DNA of 64,000 nucleotides from Acinetobacter equi (GCF_001307195.1 NZ_CP012808.1:1302001-1366000); one strand, 5' to 3'. Positions 1-13,138 are shown, counted from the first letter of the stretch. Numbers and translations are program-made. The notes: generated by a model not told the origin, from the letters alone.

Positions 1-66
1 ATTATGATGAATTTCTTATAAGTTAATTGAATAAATTATGACAAAATAGTTGATAAGGAGGGCTAG

Positions 67-324
67 ATGCTCAATCAAAATATACCATCCTTAGCTTTAT
101 TGTTTTCTCAATTAGGACTTGCTAATAGTCCAGCAGCAATTGAGTTATATGTACGGACACATCAATTATCAGCTTCTCAAAATTTACATGATGCTCCATT
201 TTGGAGTAAATCTCAGCGTGATTTTTTAATTAGCCATTTAGTTCAAGATGATGACTGGGCAATTTGGATTGATGAGTTAAATCAACAACTTCATATGGAT
301 GCATATAAAATACAGCTAAGTTAA
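67..324 (+). CDS. DUF2789 family small protein
   Basis: An 85-residue cytoplasmic protein matching the DUF2789 pattern I recall from Acinetobacter and Pseudomonas (N-terminal helix with Ser/Leu-rich segment, then a W-rich half including DDDWAIWIDEL). It has no signal peptide or membrane segment. The start is well supported: a near-perfect Shine-Dalgarno AAGGAGG at 55-61 lies 5 bases before the ATG. A terminator follows, so it is probably monocistronic. The function of the family is unknown to me. Confidence 0.85.
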   Translation: MLNQNIPSLALLFSQLGLANSPAAIELYVRTHQLSASQNLHDAPFWSKSQRDFLISHLVQDDDWAIWIDELNQQLHMDAYKIQLS

Positions 325-353
325 TTTAAATTAAGCCAATTTAAATATTGAAA

Positions 354-384
354 TAAAAAATGCCTATGAAGAGGCATTTTTTAT
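354..384. terminator. Rho-independent terminator after the DUF2789 gene
   Basis: The inverted repeat AAAAATGCCT / AGGCATTTTT with a short loop (ATGA) is followed by a T-run. It has A-tracts on the left and T-tracts on the right, so it could serve both converging genes (67-324 plus and 406-933 minus). Confidence 0.85.
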
Positions 385-405
385 ATTGTGAGTAGAGATT
401 CTGTC

Positions 406-933
406 TTAGTGCATTTTGCTCTTTAATAAATTCAGAAACCAATCTAATTTTCTATATTGATCAAAAGCAGGATGGATGTTGAATAAATCAAAATCGAACT
501 CTTTGGTTTTAAGATATTTACCTAACCAATGGCGTGTTAATGAATGTTCATTTTTTACAGCAGATGCATATGCTAAAAAGAAATAAACTTCTCCATTTAA
601 ATCGGTGGTTATAGGTTTTAAGATTTGCTGCGTAATAATGGCAAACTTTTGATCTTTAGAAATTTCATAGTAAATCATATATGCTTTGGCTAAATGCAAA
701 GAAAGTTTTAGGTACATTTCTACAGGCATTTCATCAAATTCAATACGAGCGCGTTCCAGTATAACAATAGCTTCTTGTAAAAAGTGAGTTTGTTCCTGAC
801 GAAATTGACTAAGCGTCACTAACTGTAAACGAAGATCAGCACGTTCTAGTGCAAGTTCAGGTGTATTACCATTCAAGTAAATTTGATCAGTTTCACCAAT
901 ACGTTGAATGATTGGTTGAATATTATTTCGCAT
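406..933 (-). CDS. Hypothetical protein, helical, TPR-like
   Basis: A 175-residue protein that I do not recognise as a named family. It is almost entirely predicted helix with repeated Leu/Ala/Tyr spacing (for example LKLSLHLAKAYMIYYE and GEVYFFLAYASA), which suggests a TPR-like or alpha-solenoid fold. There is no signal peptide or transmembrane segment. It sits convergent to the DUF2789 gene and just downstream of the 2OG-Fe(II) oxygenase on the same strand (57 bp gap), so the two may be co-transcribed. The start codon is ATG, preceded by a GAGGAG-type ribosome binding site. Confidence 0.7.
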   Translation of the reverse strand: MRNNIQPIIQRIGETDQIYLNGNTPELALERADLRLQLVTLSQFRQEQTHFLQEAIVILERARIEFDEMPVEMYLKLSLHLAKAYMIYYEISKDQKFAIITQQILKPITTDLNGEVYFFLAYASAVKNEHSLTRHWLGKYLKTKEFDFDLFNIHPAFDQYRKLDWFLNLLKSKMH

Positions 934-989
934 TGGATACTCCTCATAATCAGTTACCTAATATGAGGATGAATATGTAAATTTAAAGT

Positions 990-1592
990 TTAAAAAATTG
1001 TATTATCATTTCTTAGCCAAGCAGTAATGGATAAGCGTTGATGTTTGGCAACTAAAACTTCATGCATTAAATCACTTTGGAAAAGTGCAATCCGATTGGG
1101 TTTTGGTTGAATAATATGCCATTGATCATTTTTATCTTGTAAGCGTAATTCTCCGCCCCAGTCATCGTGCCATTCTTCATGTAAATAATAAACTGCTGAT
1201 ATAACACGACCATTTTTGCCTTGGGGGTTGTCTCTATGCAAGGCATAAAATTCACCTGCATTATAGCATGCAAAATGCGCTTCAACTTCATGAATTCCTG
1301 CATAAAATGCACGATTAAATTCGGTAGCTAAATTGTTCAGGGTTTGAATATGTTGTTGAGCAATGGTGAGATTTTCATCAATCCAAAGAATATGATCGCT
1401 TCGGATATTACTGACAATGCCATTCTGAATTGCGGCATTTCTAAATTCGTTAAGATGGGATGTGCATTCTGTAGCAAGTTGGTGTGTATATTCTGGTGTG
1501 TAAGCGTTATCTATAATACTGAACCCGTGTTGATCCAAATTATCTAAAATCTGGTCAACGGGTAAAGCTTTTGGAATAAGCGTTTTTTCCAT
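990..1592 (-). CDS. 2OG-Fe(II) oxygenase (prolyl 4-hydroxylase-like)
   Basis: A 200-residue non-haem iron, 2-oxoglutarate-dependent dioxygenase. The double-stranded beta-helix core carries the iron facial triad H119-x-D121...H177 and the 2-oxoglutarate-binding Arg near residue 186 (QRLSITAW). The stretch RVISAVYYLHEEW...GGELRL is typical of P4Hc/SM-20-like hydroxylases. The substrate is unknown; bacterial relatives hydroxylate proteins such as EF-Tu or ribosomal proteins, so a protein target is only an inference. It is divergent from rlmJ, with 117 bp between the start codons for both promoters. Confidence 0.85.
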   Translation of the reverse strand: MEKTLIPKALPVDQILDNLDQHGFSIIDNAYTPEYTHQLATECTSHLNEFRNAAIQNGIVSNIRSDHILWIDENLTIAQQHIQTLNNLATEFNRAFYAGIHEVEAHFACYNAGEFYALHRDNPQGKNGRVISAVYYLHEEWHDDWGGELRLQDKNDQWHIIQPKPNRIALFQSDLMHEVLVAKHQRLSITAWLRNDNTIF

Positions 1593-1709
1593 ATATAAAA
1601 CCTCAAAAAAATGTGAAAAAAAGGGTGTCGTATTCTAGAGTAAGAATAGCATCTGAATGAAACTATTTTTCATGCTAAAATACCTGTTGATATTAGGAAT
1701 TAACGAAAC

Positions 1710-2567
1710 ATGAATTACCGTCATCATTTTCATGCTGGCAACTTTGCCGATGTGATGAAGCATGTCTTACTGCTTCAATTATTAAATCGACTGAATCAAA
1801 AAGACAAACCATACCGCTATATAGATACGCATGGCGGTGCTGGTAAGTATGATTTATCTTCTTCTGAAGCGCAGAAGTCGGGTGAGTTTTTAACGGGTAT
1901 TCATCGTTTAGTGAAACTTGACGACTCAATTAAACGTAATGCGCCAGAAGGTGTTCAACAATATTTAAAAGTTGTTGAAAAAATGCGTGATAACTTTGGT
2001 AAGGGAGCTTATCCTGGATCACCATGGTTTGCACTTGATGGTCTGCGTGAGTGCGATAAAGCTACAATTTTTGAGATGCAACGCGATGTATTTCAGCAAT
2101 TACGCCATAATATTTTTGATAAGCGTGCAGGTTTACATGAACGTGATGCCTATGAAGGATTACTCGGTGTAATTCCGCCTAAAGAAAAACGCGGATTGGT
2201 GATGATTGATCCACCATATGAATTAGAGCGTAAAGATTTTCCTCAATTGGTTGAGCTGCTAGTTGCTGCATATAAAAAATGGCCAACAGGTGTGTTTGCT
2301 GTTTGGTATCCAATTAAAGACCGTGCCATGATTGAACGTTTTGAAAAGAAAATGTACAAAACAGGTATTCGTCGTCAGTTGGTTTGTGAAATTTGTGTAT
2401 GGCCAGATGATACGCCTGTTGGATTAAATGGTTGTGGTTTGCTCGTAATTAATCCACCTTGGAAGTTCTCTGAAGATGCTGATGAAGCATTACAGTGGTT
2501 ATTCCCACATTTACGCATGCAAGAAAATGGCGGTCATGCTGCTGTTCGCTGGCTTGTGGGTGAATAA
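1710..2567 (+). CDS. rlmJ: 23S rRNA (adenine(2030)-N(6))-methyltransferase RlmJ
   Basis: A 285-residue SAM-dependent methyltransferase that makes m6A2030 in 23S rRNA (E. coli RlmJ is about 280 residues). The N-terminal MNYRHHFHAGNFADVMKH signature is diagnostic. The SAM-binding loop follows at about 37-45 (YIDTHGGAG), and the catalytic N6-adenine motif DPPY lies at 167-170. It is cytoplasmic. It is the first gene of a rightward run with pssA 42 bp downstream. Confidence 0.95.
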   Translation: MNYRHHFHAGNFADVMKHVLLLQLLNRLNQKDKPYRYIDTHGGAGKYDLSSSEAQKSGEFLTGIHRLVKLDDSIKRNAPEGVQQYLKVVEKMRDNFGKGAYPGSPWFALDGLRECDKATIFEMQRDVFQQLRHNIFDKRAGLHERDAYEGLLGVIPPKEKRGLVMIDPPYELERKDFPQLVELLVAAYKKWPTGVFAVWYPIKDRAMIERFEKKMYKTGIRRQLVCEICVWPDDTPVGLNGCGLLVINPPWKFSEDADEALQWLFPHLRMQENGGHAAVRWLVGE

Positions 2568-2609
2568 AGTTAAATCAATATAAAGATAGGTCATAGTTAG
2601 GATCGAAGA

Positions 2610-3437
2610 ATGACTAGTACAAATAAGCCTGAAGGGGAAATTTCTTCAACAAAGGAAAATACTTTTGATGGTATTACGTTCGAGGTTGAAGAAGAAGAAC
2701 AGACCCAGGAAGGGAAGAAAGTGAAGCGTCGAGGCATCTATCTATGGCCTAATCTGATTACGACACTTGCGTTGTTGTCAGGTTTTTACTCAATTATTGC
2801 CAGTATGAATGGTGATTTTAGACAGGCTATATTTGCTATTTTTATTGCCGCACTTTTTGATGGTTTAGATGGGCGTGTTGCACGAGCAATTGGTGCTCAA
2901 AGTCCATTTGGTGAACAATTCGATTCATTGTCAGATTTACTTGCATTTGGTATTGCACCTGCAATTTTAATGTATAGCTGGAGTCTGCATGATTTAGGAC
3001 GAATTGGTTTGGCATGTTGTTTTGTTTACACAGCTTGTGCAGCATTTCGTTTAGCACGATTTAATGTGCAAATTGGTGTGGTTGATAAGCGTTATTTTAT
3101 TGGTGTTGCAAGTCCGCTAGCTGCAATTATTGTGATTTCTTCTGTTTTAGTCGGTTTAGATTATAGGGAAGTCTTTGATTTGCAAGATAAGGGATATCAA
3201 ATTTATAACGTTATATTAATTGTTACAGTTGGGCTCTTGATGATTTCAAATATCAAGTATTATTCTTTTAAAACCATTGATCGTAAACGTGTACCTTTTG
3301 CTGTATTGCCTCTGAGTGTATTTATTATCTCGGCGATTACATATGATATTCCTGTTGGTATTTTGATTTTATCTTTTATCTATGTACTTTCAGGTTTTGT
3401 AACGACATTTTTAGCGAGAAAAAATACGCCTGTATAA
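2610..3437 (+). CDS. pssA: CDP-diacylglycerol--serine O-phosphatidyltransferase
   Basis: A 275-residue integral membrane enzyme making phosphatidylserine from CDP-diacylglycerol and serine, en route to phosphatidylethanolamine. The CDP-alcohol phosphatidyltransferase motif DGx2ARx8Gx3Dx3D is present at 84-109 (in slightly expanded form, DG at 84-85 through D109). After a charged 45-residue N-terminal extension there are about 7-8 hydrophobic segments. This is the multi-membrane-spanning (type II, Bacillus-like) PssA, not the E. coli peripheral type. The length fits the family. Confidence 0.92.
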   Translation: MTSTNKPEGEISSTKENTFDGITFEVEEEEQTQEGKKVKRRGIYLWPNLITTLALLSGFYSIIASMNGDFRQAIFAIFIAALFDGLDGRVARAIGAQSPFGEQFDSLSDLLAFGIAPAILMYSWSLHDLGRIGLACCFVYTACAAFRLARFNVQIGVVDKRYFIGVASPLAAIIVISSVLVGLDYREVFDLQDKGYQIYNVILIVTVGLLMISNIKYYSFKTIDRKRVPFAVLPLSVFIISAITYDIPVGILILSFIYVLSGFVTTFLARKNTPV

Positions 3438-3461
3438 ATAAAAAATGATAAGGAGTTTGAT

Positions 3462-4538
3462 ATGAGGCTGTTTCAAGACTTACTCGATCAGTCTAGGCAA
3501 CTGAATCAAACTCCGCATAATAAAAAATTAAATCTGCCTTATCATGTCCCGAATCATAAATACAAAACTATTATTGTTGGTTTAAAAGTTCCAAATCTTC
3601 CAGCGCCATTACATTATTTAAATTTTTTTACTGCTATTGGAGTAGATGAATTTTCTATATTTTATAATGAAAGTGCCATCCAAACGACAGCATTAGATAC
3701 TGCTGTGACATTGGTAAGTAGTAGCCCTCATATGATTGGGCAATTGAACTCATACTCAATAAGCCACGAATGTTTTTTTAATCAACAAGAATTTCAATTT
3801 GCGCAGCGCGAACATCTTAGTGGACACTTTTCATCTTTATTGCTAGAACGAGCAAGTGATGAGTTAGGCTTTGAATTGGAAATAGAGGCGGCAAAACCTT
3901 TAAATTATTTTTCTAAGCTACGATTTAATTTAGCTGAACATTGGTCTTTAACTGCTTTTTGTCGTGGTGTAATTGTTTATAAGCAACAAGAATATAAAAT
4001 TAATGAGATAGCAAGTTTTGAGTTTGCTCGTAGTTCGTATTTATCTTATTTATCATGTGCATTTTATGTTTATCAATTAATTAATATTGGAAATGAACAA
4101 CAAATTATTTTTGTTCAATGTCGCAATACTTTAAGCCAGTTAATGTATTCAAGAATTTATTTTAAGAATATAGAAAAACAAAACATACAATATTTTGATG
4201 AGGATGTTGAATTTCATATTAGACGTCTATATCCAAAAATTAAAACACCGAATAATCAATTTATGTATTTACCCCGTGAGTTTGAATGGAGCTATTCCAA
4301 TGAAAATCTTTCAATAGTACTAGAAGGACATAGTCGAGGAGATTTTAAATTTGGATTGGGAGCAGGATTTGTCGGGAGCTTTTATTACACATTAAAAGTT
4401 AATGATGAAATATTCGAGGGGGCTAGTGGCTATGGAGAATATATTGATTGCCGTGATTTAAAGTGGCAAGAACAAAATAAAGAAGATGAAATGATGAAAA
4501 AATTTGAACAAGCTGTACCTTTAATGTTCAAAAAATAA
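3462..4538 (+). CDS. Hypothetical protein (possibly DUF6670-like)
   Basis: A 358-residue protein with no confident family assignment; it reminds me of the Acinetobacter-restricted DUF6670 group, but I cannot verify that. It has no signal peptide or clear transmembrane helix. It is rich in aromatic residues and beta-type segments, with a glycine-rich C-terminal stretch (FGLGAGFVGSFYY, EGASGYGEYIDCRDL) that looks like a structural or binding region. The start is supported by AAGGAG about 6 bases upstream of the ATG. It lies 24 bp after pssA, suggesting co-transcription, and the rrn promoter region begins right after it. Base composition is more AT-rich than in pssA. Confidence 0.65.
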   Translation: MRLFQDLLDQSRQLNQTPHNKKLNLPYHVPNHKYKTIIVGLKVPNLPAPLHYLNFFTAIGVDEFSIFYNESAIQTTALDTAVTLVSSSPHMIGQLNSYSISHECFFNQQEFQFAQREHLSGHFSSLLLERASDELGFELEIEAAKPLNYFSKLRFNLAEHWSLTAFCRGVIVYKQQEYKINEIASFEFARSSYLSYLSCAFYVYQLINIGNEQQIIFVQCRNTLSQLMYSRIYFKNIEKQNIQYFDEDVEFHIRRLYPKIKTPNNQFMYLPREFEWSYSNENLSIVLEGHSRGDFKFGLGAGFVGSFYYTLKVNDEIFEGASGYGEYIDCRDLKWQEQNKEDEMMKKFEQAVPLMFKK

Positions 4539-4608
4539 GATAAATCTGCATTTTTGCTTATAAATTACGCAAACAGACATTATTTTCAAAAAAAATAAAG
4601 AAAAGGTG

Positions 4609-4636
4609 TTGCAACGTATAGGAAATGCTGTAGAAT
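4609..4636 (+). promoter_or_regulatory. rrn P1 promoter
   Basis: -35 TTGCAA at 4609-4614, a 16-bp spacer and -10 TAGAAT at 4631-4636, directly preceded by an A-rich tract resembling an UP element. A spacer shorter than 17 bp is usual for rRNA promoters under stringent control, and relA lies elsewhere in this window. Downstream GC-rich bases (about 4647-4653) could be the discriminator/initial transcribed region. Start site not determined. Confidence 0.65.
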
Positions 4637-4747
4637 GCACATCCATCGGCGGTGATGAAGATTAAAACTTCTGATAAAACAGCAACTTAGCACAAAGTGT
4701 TGGGGTTGTGTTTTAGAAAGAAAGTTTAAAATAATTTGAATTACTAG

Positions 4748-4775
4748 TTGACTTTCTGGAAATAGAGAGTAATAT
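4748..4775 (+). promoter_or_regulatory. rrn P2 promoter
   Basis: -35 TTGACT at 4748-4753, a 16-bp spacer and -10 TAATAT at 4770-4775. The boxes are closer to consensus than P1, and the 139-bp distance from P1 is close to the usual P1-P2 arrangement of gammaproteobacterial rRNA operons. Confidence 0.65.
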
Positions 4776-4786
4776 AGCCGACCTAG

Positions 4787-4824
4787 CTTGCTACTGACGA
4801 AGTAGTAAGAAGATCATTAAGAGA
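4787..4824 (+). promoter_or_regulatory. rrn leader antitermination element (boxB hairpin plus boxA-like)
   Basis: A hairpin CTTGCTAC-loop-GTAGTAAG (4787-4809) presents CTGACGAA in the loop. It is followed by ATCATTAAGAGA (4813-4824), which resembles the boxA core of E. coli rrn (TCTTTAACA) at 7 of 9 positions. The same two blocks recur in the tRNA-23S spacer (6888-6917), as boxA does in E. coli. The function is inferred from position and recurrence. Confidence 0.5.
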
Positions 4825-4826
4825 TT

Positions 4827-4853
4827 ATGAAGAACAACTTGTGTGGATTTTTA
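4827..4853 (+). repeat. Left arm of 16S rRNA processing stem
   Basis: This arm (starting ATGAAGAACAACTTGTG) is the near-perfect reverse complement of 6534-6562 on the other side of 16S, with one mismatch and one bulged base. Pairing would form the long duplex cut by RNase III to release pre-16S rRNA. Confidence 0.8.
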
Positions 4854-4977
4854 CTAGTTGATCAATCGAATATATTTTCATTGATTGAATGGTAGAAATT
4901 ACTCGAAGTTTATTTGAGAAATATTTGTCAGAAAATTGATGAGCCAAGATTGGTAGCCATAAGCTACTACTGATTTT

Positions 4978-6514
<1,537 letters not shown>

Positions 6515-6533
6515 AACGAAAGATTGACGATTG

Positions 6534-6562
6534 GTAAGAATCCACAACAAGTTGTTCTTCAT
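6534..6562 (+). repeat. Right arm of 16S rRNA processing stem
   Basis: Reverse complement of 4827-4853, located 20 nt after the 16S 3' end and 15 nt before tRNA-Ile. It closes the stem that brings the 16S ends together for RNase III cleavage. Confidence 0.8.
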
Positions 6563-6576
6563 TATGATGTATCTGA

Positions 6577-6653
<77 letters not shown>

Positions 6654-6690
6654 TGACTTAGAAAGGTACATTGAATCTAAATGATAAGCT

Positions 6691-6766
6691 GGGGACTTAG
6701 CTTAGTTGGTAGAGCGCCTGCTTTGCACGCAGGAGGTCAGGAGTTCGACTCTCCTAGTCTCCACCA
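6691..6766 (+). tRNA. tRNA-Ala (TGC)
   Basis: A 76-nt cloverleaf. The acceptor stem GGGGACT pairs with AGTCTCC and includes the G3:U70 pair that identifies alanine tRNAs. The anticodon is TGC at 6724-6726 and CCA is encoded. It is the second tRNA of the spacer, as in most gammaproteobacterial Ile/Ala-type rrn operons. Confidence 0.97.
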
Positions 6767-7152
6767 TGTATTTGAATGAATACATAGTAAGCAAACAGTT
6801 GGATAGCTTATAGAGCTTAGTGATAAGGTGGCGTATAATGCGCGGCATTGTTATTAATCTCTGTGATTTATCACAGTTGACTGCGATCTGACGAAGACGT
6901 AGTGAATCATTAACAGAATATATTTGAGTTGAAATAATTTGTTCATACTCGTTAAAAGGAAGACTAAAGAAGTAATTCTGAAGTTGACTGATTAAATGAG
7001 TTACTAGCGAAATTAACTGAATCAAGCGTTTTGGTATATGAATCTAATTGAAGCTGTACTGTAGTTAAATCTACAAAACTCTAACTGTGGCGATTAAGTT
7101 CGCAACGCAACATTTTCACTTGTAGGAAATGGGCGACTGTTTGGGGTTGTAT
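6767..7152 (+). other. tRNA-Ala to 23S internal transcribed spacer
   Basis: A 386-bp non-coding spacer. It holds a perfect 6-bp hairpin CTGTGA-TTTA-TCACAG (6861-6876), a copy of the leader CTGACGAAG / boxA-like pair (6888-6917), and the left arm of the 23S processing stem (7134-7159). A TATAAT at 6834-6839 has no good -35 partner. Confidence 0.75.
6881..6917 (+). promoter_or_regulatory. Spacer antitermination element (boxB hairpin plus boxA-like)
   Basis: A hairpin formed by ACTGCG / CGTAGT carries CTGACGAAG (6888-6896) in its loop. It is followed by ATCATTAACAGA (6906-6917), whose TCATTAACA matches the E. coli boxA core TCTTTAACA at 8 of 9 positions. It repeats the leader element at 4787-4824, so the 23S section is probably antiterminated separately. 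Confidence 0.5.

Positions 7153-7159
<7 letters not shown>
7134..7159 (+). repeat. Left arm of 23S rRNA processing stem
   Basis: The arm CGACTGTTTGGGGTTGTATA... pairs with 10036-10062 with about two differences. It brings the 5' and 3' ends of 23S together for RNase III processing. Confidence 0.8.
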
Positions 7160-10035
<2,876 letters not shown>

Positions 10036-10045
<10 letters not shown>

Positions 10046-10062
10046 CAACACCCAAACAGTTG
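10036..10062 (+). repeat. Right arm of 23S rRNA processing stem
   Basis: Reverse complement of 7134-7159 with small differences. It spans the 23S 3' terminus. Confidence 0.8.
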
Positions 10063-10228
10063 TTGTATCAAGCATCAATTGATTCACAAATAATCAAAGA
10101 AACTTGATTTAGTTCTAAAGCTAGATACAATGAACACCTTAAATTAACTCAGATATACCTGTTAATAACTCATTTGAAGAAAGCTAGGCATCTAAGTAAG
10201 ACCATAGCAAGTAATCATAAACAGTTGT

Positions 10229-10342
10229 GCTGGCGACAATAGCAAGAGTGAACCACCTGATCCCTTCCCGAACTCAGAAGTGAAACCTCTTAGCGCTGAT
10301 GGTAGTGTGGGGTTACCCATGTGAGAGTAAGTCATCGCCAGC
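10229..10342 (+). rRNA. rrf: 5S ribosomal RNA
   Basis: About 114-116 nt. The terminal helix GCTGGCGAC pairs with GTCATCGCCAGC, and the conserved core GAACTCAGAAGTGAAACC is present. It lies 184 bp after 23S and is followed at once by the operon terminator. Ends are accurate to 1-2 bases. Confidence 0.95.
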
Positions 10343-10354
10343 TCATTAATTCTA

Positions 10355-10388
10355 AAACACCCCCTTCAGATGAAGGGGGTGTTTTTTT
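10355..10388 (+). terminator. rrn operon terminator
   Basis: A strong GC-rich stem AACACCCCCTTC / GAAGGGGGTGTT closed by a short loop and followed by a run of seven or more T. It lies 12 bases after 5S, as expected for the end of an rRNA operon. Confidence 0.95.
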
Positions 10389-10470
10389 ATGTGAAAAAAT
10401 AAATGAAAGAAATTTAAGGAATAAGTAGATCAATAAGAATTTGATAAAAATATATGGAAAATGAAAGGGA

Positions 10471-11742
10471 ATGAGTTTTAATTTTAAAGAGGAGTATACT
10501 GTGCAAAGAAATGGAGCACATATGCAAGACTCAAAACAATCTAATAACTATATTGAATATGGAACAAAATCATTTAAATCTGTTCTATTTTGTTTATTTC
10601 TAGCCGGATTTTCAATTTTTTCTTCTTTATATTGTGTTCAACCCATGATGCCAATATTGGCAGACTTTTTTAATGTAAGTGCAACTCATAGTAGTTTTCC
10701 ATTATCTATTTCTACAATCGCCTTGGCATTTGGTCTGCTCATTACTGGATTTATATCAGATAAATTTGGTCGAAAATCCATTATGACAGTAGCACTGTTG
10801 AGCGTAGCTCTTCTTTTATTAATAAGTGCATGTTTACCTTATTGGAGCTTATTTCTAATTACTCGAATTTTTGTTGGATTAGCAGTTAGTGGTGTGGCTG
10901 CTGTCGCTATGACTTATATCGGTGAAGAAATTGCAAAAAAAGATATTGGTTTAGCAATTGGGCTCTATATTTCAGGTACTGCAATTGGAGGAATGGGGGG
11001 GCGATTTATTGCTGGAGTTTTAGTTGATTTCGTGAGTTGGCAAACGGCAACAATTGTTATTGGATTAATTAATTTATTTATTGCATTAATTTTTTATAAA
11101 AAACTTCCTGCATCTCAGCATTTTAAACGTTACTCTTTTAAATTTTCAAGATTTAGCTCTTCTTTTATAGACAATTTAAAAGATTCAAAGCTTAAATTAT
11201 TATTCCTTCAAGGATTTATTTTGATGGGATGCTTTGTTTCTATTTTTAATTATATGAGTTTTCATTTACTAGATTCTCCTTTTAATTTATCTCAAGCATG
11301 GATTGGCTGTTTATCTGTTGTTTACTTAGCTGGTATCTATAGTGCGCCACGTGCTGCAGCTTGGGGACGAAAATGGGGAAGGCATAGTATTTTACCTTGG
11401 ATGCTTGTTGGCATGATTATGGGTATTTTATTAATGTTTAGTAATTTATTATTTGTTGTCTCAATAGGATTACTTATTTTTACTTTTGCCTTTTTTGCTG
11501 GACATTCAACAGCTAGCAGTTGGGTTTCAATTCAAGCATTAAGATATAAAGCAGTTGGATCTTCATTATATTTATTTAGCTATTATTTAGGTTCAAGCAT
11601 TTTAGGTAGTTTAAGTGGTATTGTGTGGGAATACGGAAAATGGAATGGTTTGCTATTTTTTATTATAATTCTTTTATTATTAGGTTTACTAATAGCATGG
11701 AAACTTAAGCAACTTACTGTGAATGAGCAGAGAAGTGCTTAA
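10471..11742 (+). CDS. MFS transporter
   Basis: A 12-transmembrane major facilitator protein of up to 423 residues, related to the YnfM/arabinose-efflux-like (DHA1-type) drug or sugar exporters. It has the MFS motif A region at the TM2-TM3 loop (GFISDKFGRKS) and an N-terminal soluble stretch before TM1. The true start is uncertain. A GTG at 10501 has a good Shine-Dalgarno (AAAGAGGAG, 10486-10494), an ATG at 10522 has GGAG just upstream, and the ATG at 10471 has a weaker AAAGGGA. I favour 10501. Substrate unknown. It is convergent with the flavoprotein gene. Confidence 0.85.
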   Translation: MSFNFKEEYTVQRNGAHMQDSKQSNNYIEYGTKSFKSVLFCLFLAGFSIFSSLYCVQPMMPILADFFNVSATHSSFPLSISTIALAFGLLITGFISDKFGRKSIMTVALLSVALLLLISACLPYWSLFLITRIFVGLAVSGVAAVAMTYIGEEIAKKDIGLAIGLYISGTAIGGMGGRFIAGVLVDFVSWQTATIVIGLINLFIALIFYKKLPASQHFKRYSFKFSRFSSSFIDNLKDSKLKLLFLQGFILMGCFVSIFNYMSFHLLDSPFNLSQAWIGCLSVVYLAGIYSAPRAAAWGRKWGRHSILPWMLVGMIMGILLMFSNLLFVVSIGLLIFTFAFFAGHSTASSWVSIQALRYKAVGSSLYLFSYYLGSSILGSLSGIVWEYGKWNGLLFFIIILLLLGLLIAWKLKQLTVNEQRSA

Positions 11743-11760
11743 GTCTTTTTAATCTTAGAA

Positions 11761-13138
11761 TTAATTTAGTTGTCGTTTTGCATGTTTTAATGCAGTCCTT
11801 AGACCTTCTTCTAGGGTCGGATGATAAAAAGGCTTCTGTAAAATTTCATTAACTGTTAACTTTTCATCTATGATCCATGCTAATAAATGAGCTAAATGTT
11901 CTGCTGATGATACGAATAATTCTGCTCCAAGAATTATTTTGGATTGTTTATCTATATAAATCTCAGCAGCACCTTTATTTTCAGACATTAGTAAAGCGCG
12001 ACCTTGCTGTTTGTAATCAATAAATCCACAGATATATTCAATTTTATTTTCTTCAAGTTGTTTCAAACTTTGTCCTATAATTGCCATTTCAGGTTGGCTA
12101 AACACAATACTTAATGGAGTTAGTATTTTTATATTATTAATCTGTGGATAATTTAAGCAATTATGAACAGCCAAACGACCTTCATGAGCAGCTTCATGTT
12201 GAATAGGTGTTGTTGTATATGCATCACCAACAATAAAAATTGGATAATTACCTAATTGCTTGGTTTGAGATGAAATATTTATTTGTTTTGAAGAAGAATA
12301 GGTTGAATCAATTTTTTGTAGGTTTAATGTGTCTAATAAACTTTTACGGCCTGTTGCTGTGAGAACGTAATCGACTTCAATATTTTTTGTCTGCTGATCC
12401 TCGGTAAAGTTTATCGAGATTTTATTTTTAACTTTTTGCATAGCATCTGGTAAAACTTCAAAATGTATATTAAGTTCCTGTGAAATTTCTTCTTGTGCAA
12501 ATTTTTGTAAACGTGGACTTGTCAGCGAACCAATTTTTTTACTTCGTGCAAAAACATCTACTTTTACACCAAGTCGTTGCATTGCTTGTGCTAGTTCAAG
12601 AGCAATAACACCACTACCAATAATAGCTAATGAGTTGGGAAGTTGTTCTAATTCAAAAATTTGATTTGAGCTAATAAGTCGACTGCCTAATTCTTGTTGC
12701 ATTGTTTGATCAATATTTGGTGTTGAGCCTACAGCTAAAATAAATGATTTTGCTTGAAAAATTTGATTGTTTACTTTAATGGTTGTTGCATTTATAAATT
12801 CAGCTTTACCTGATATTTTGTGCTCAGTTGACCATTGATCTACATCTTTTTGTGTTGCAGTTGTAAAGTGGTCTCGTAAGGCTCTTACTCTACTCATTAC
12901 ATTTGATGTGTCAATTTGTACTTGGATATCTAAACCAAGTTCATTTGCATGTAAAATATTATGCATACATACGATTAGCACTAGCAATAAGAACTTTACT
13001 GGGCATACAACCAACACGGGCACATGTCGTATCCCAAGGACCATCATTAATAATGAGAATATTTTGTGTAAATTTAATTGCTTCTTTATAGGCAGCTATA
13101 CCTGCTGTTCCTGCGCCAATAATAATAATATCGTACAT
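11761..13138 (-). pseudogene. Dihydrolipoamide dehydrogenase-like flavoprotein, frameshifted
   Basis: Read from ATG 13138, the N-terminus gives a classic class I pyridine-nucleotide disulfide oxidoreductase: MYDIIIIGAGTAGIAAYK (FAD-binding GxGxxG), then the redox disulfide CARVGC followed by MPSK. The frame hits a stop right after ASANRMYA, while the rest of the protein (NAD-binding IGSGVIALELA; C-terminal HPTLEEGL with the catalytic His) continues in another frame. The cause is a 4-bp tandem duplication (CATACATA, 12964-12971). Removing one copy restores an open frame of about 457 residues, the normal length. It may be a real pseudogene or a sequencing error. A shorter open frame from 13047 would lack the FAD domain and start in nonsense. 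Confidence 0.85.

Larger units (their letters stand above)
4539..4977 (+). promoter_or_regulatory. rrn operon promoter and leader region
   Basis: This gene-free stretch carries the upstream control region of the rRNA operon. It contains an A-rich UP-like tract (about 4585-4605), promoters P1 (4609-4636) and P2 (4748-4775), a hairpin plus boxA-like element (4787-4824), and the left arm of the 16S processing stem (4827-4853). No protein-coding potential is apparent. Confidence 0.8.

Noticed and set aside
6834..6839. TATAAT in the tRNA-23S spacer as an internal rRNA promoter
   Set aside because: No acceptable -35 at 16-18 bp and no extended -10; likely chance in an AT-rich spacer.
11761..13047. 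A complete 428-residue oxidoreductase starting at 13047
   Set aside because: Its N-terminus reads through the FAD-binding region in the wrong frame; the real start is at 13138 with a 4-bp insertion between.
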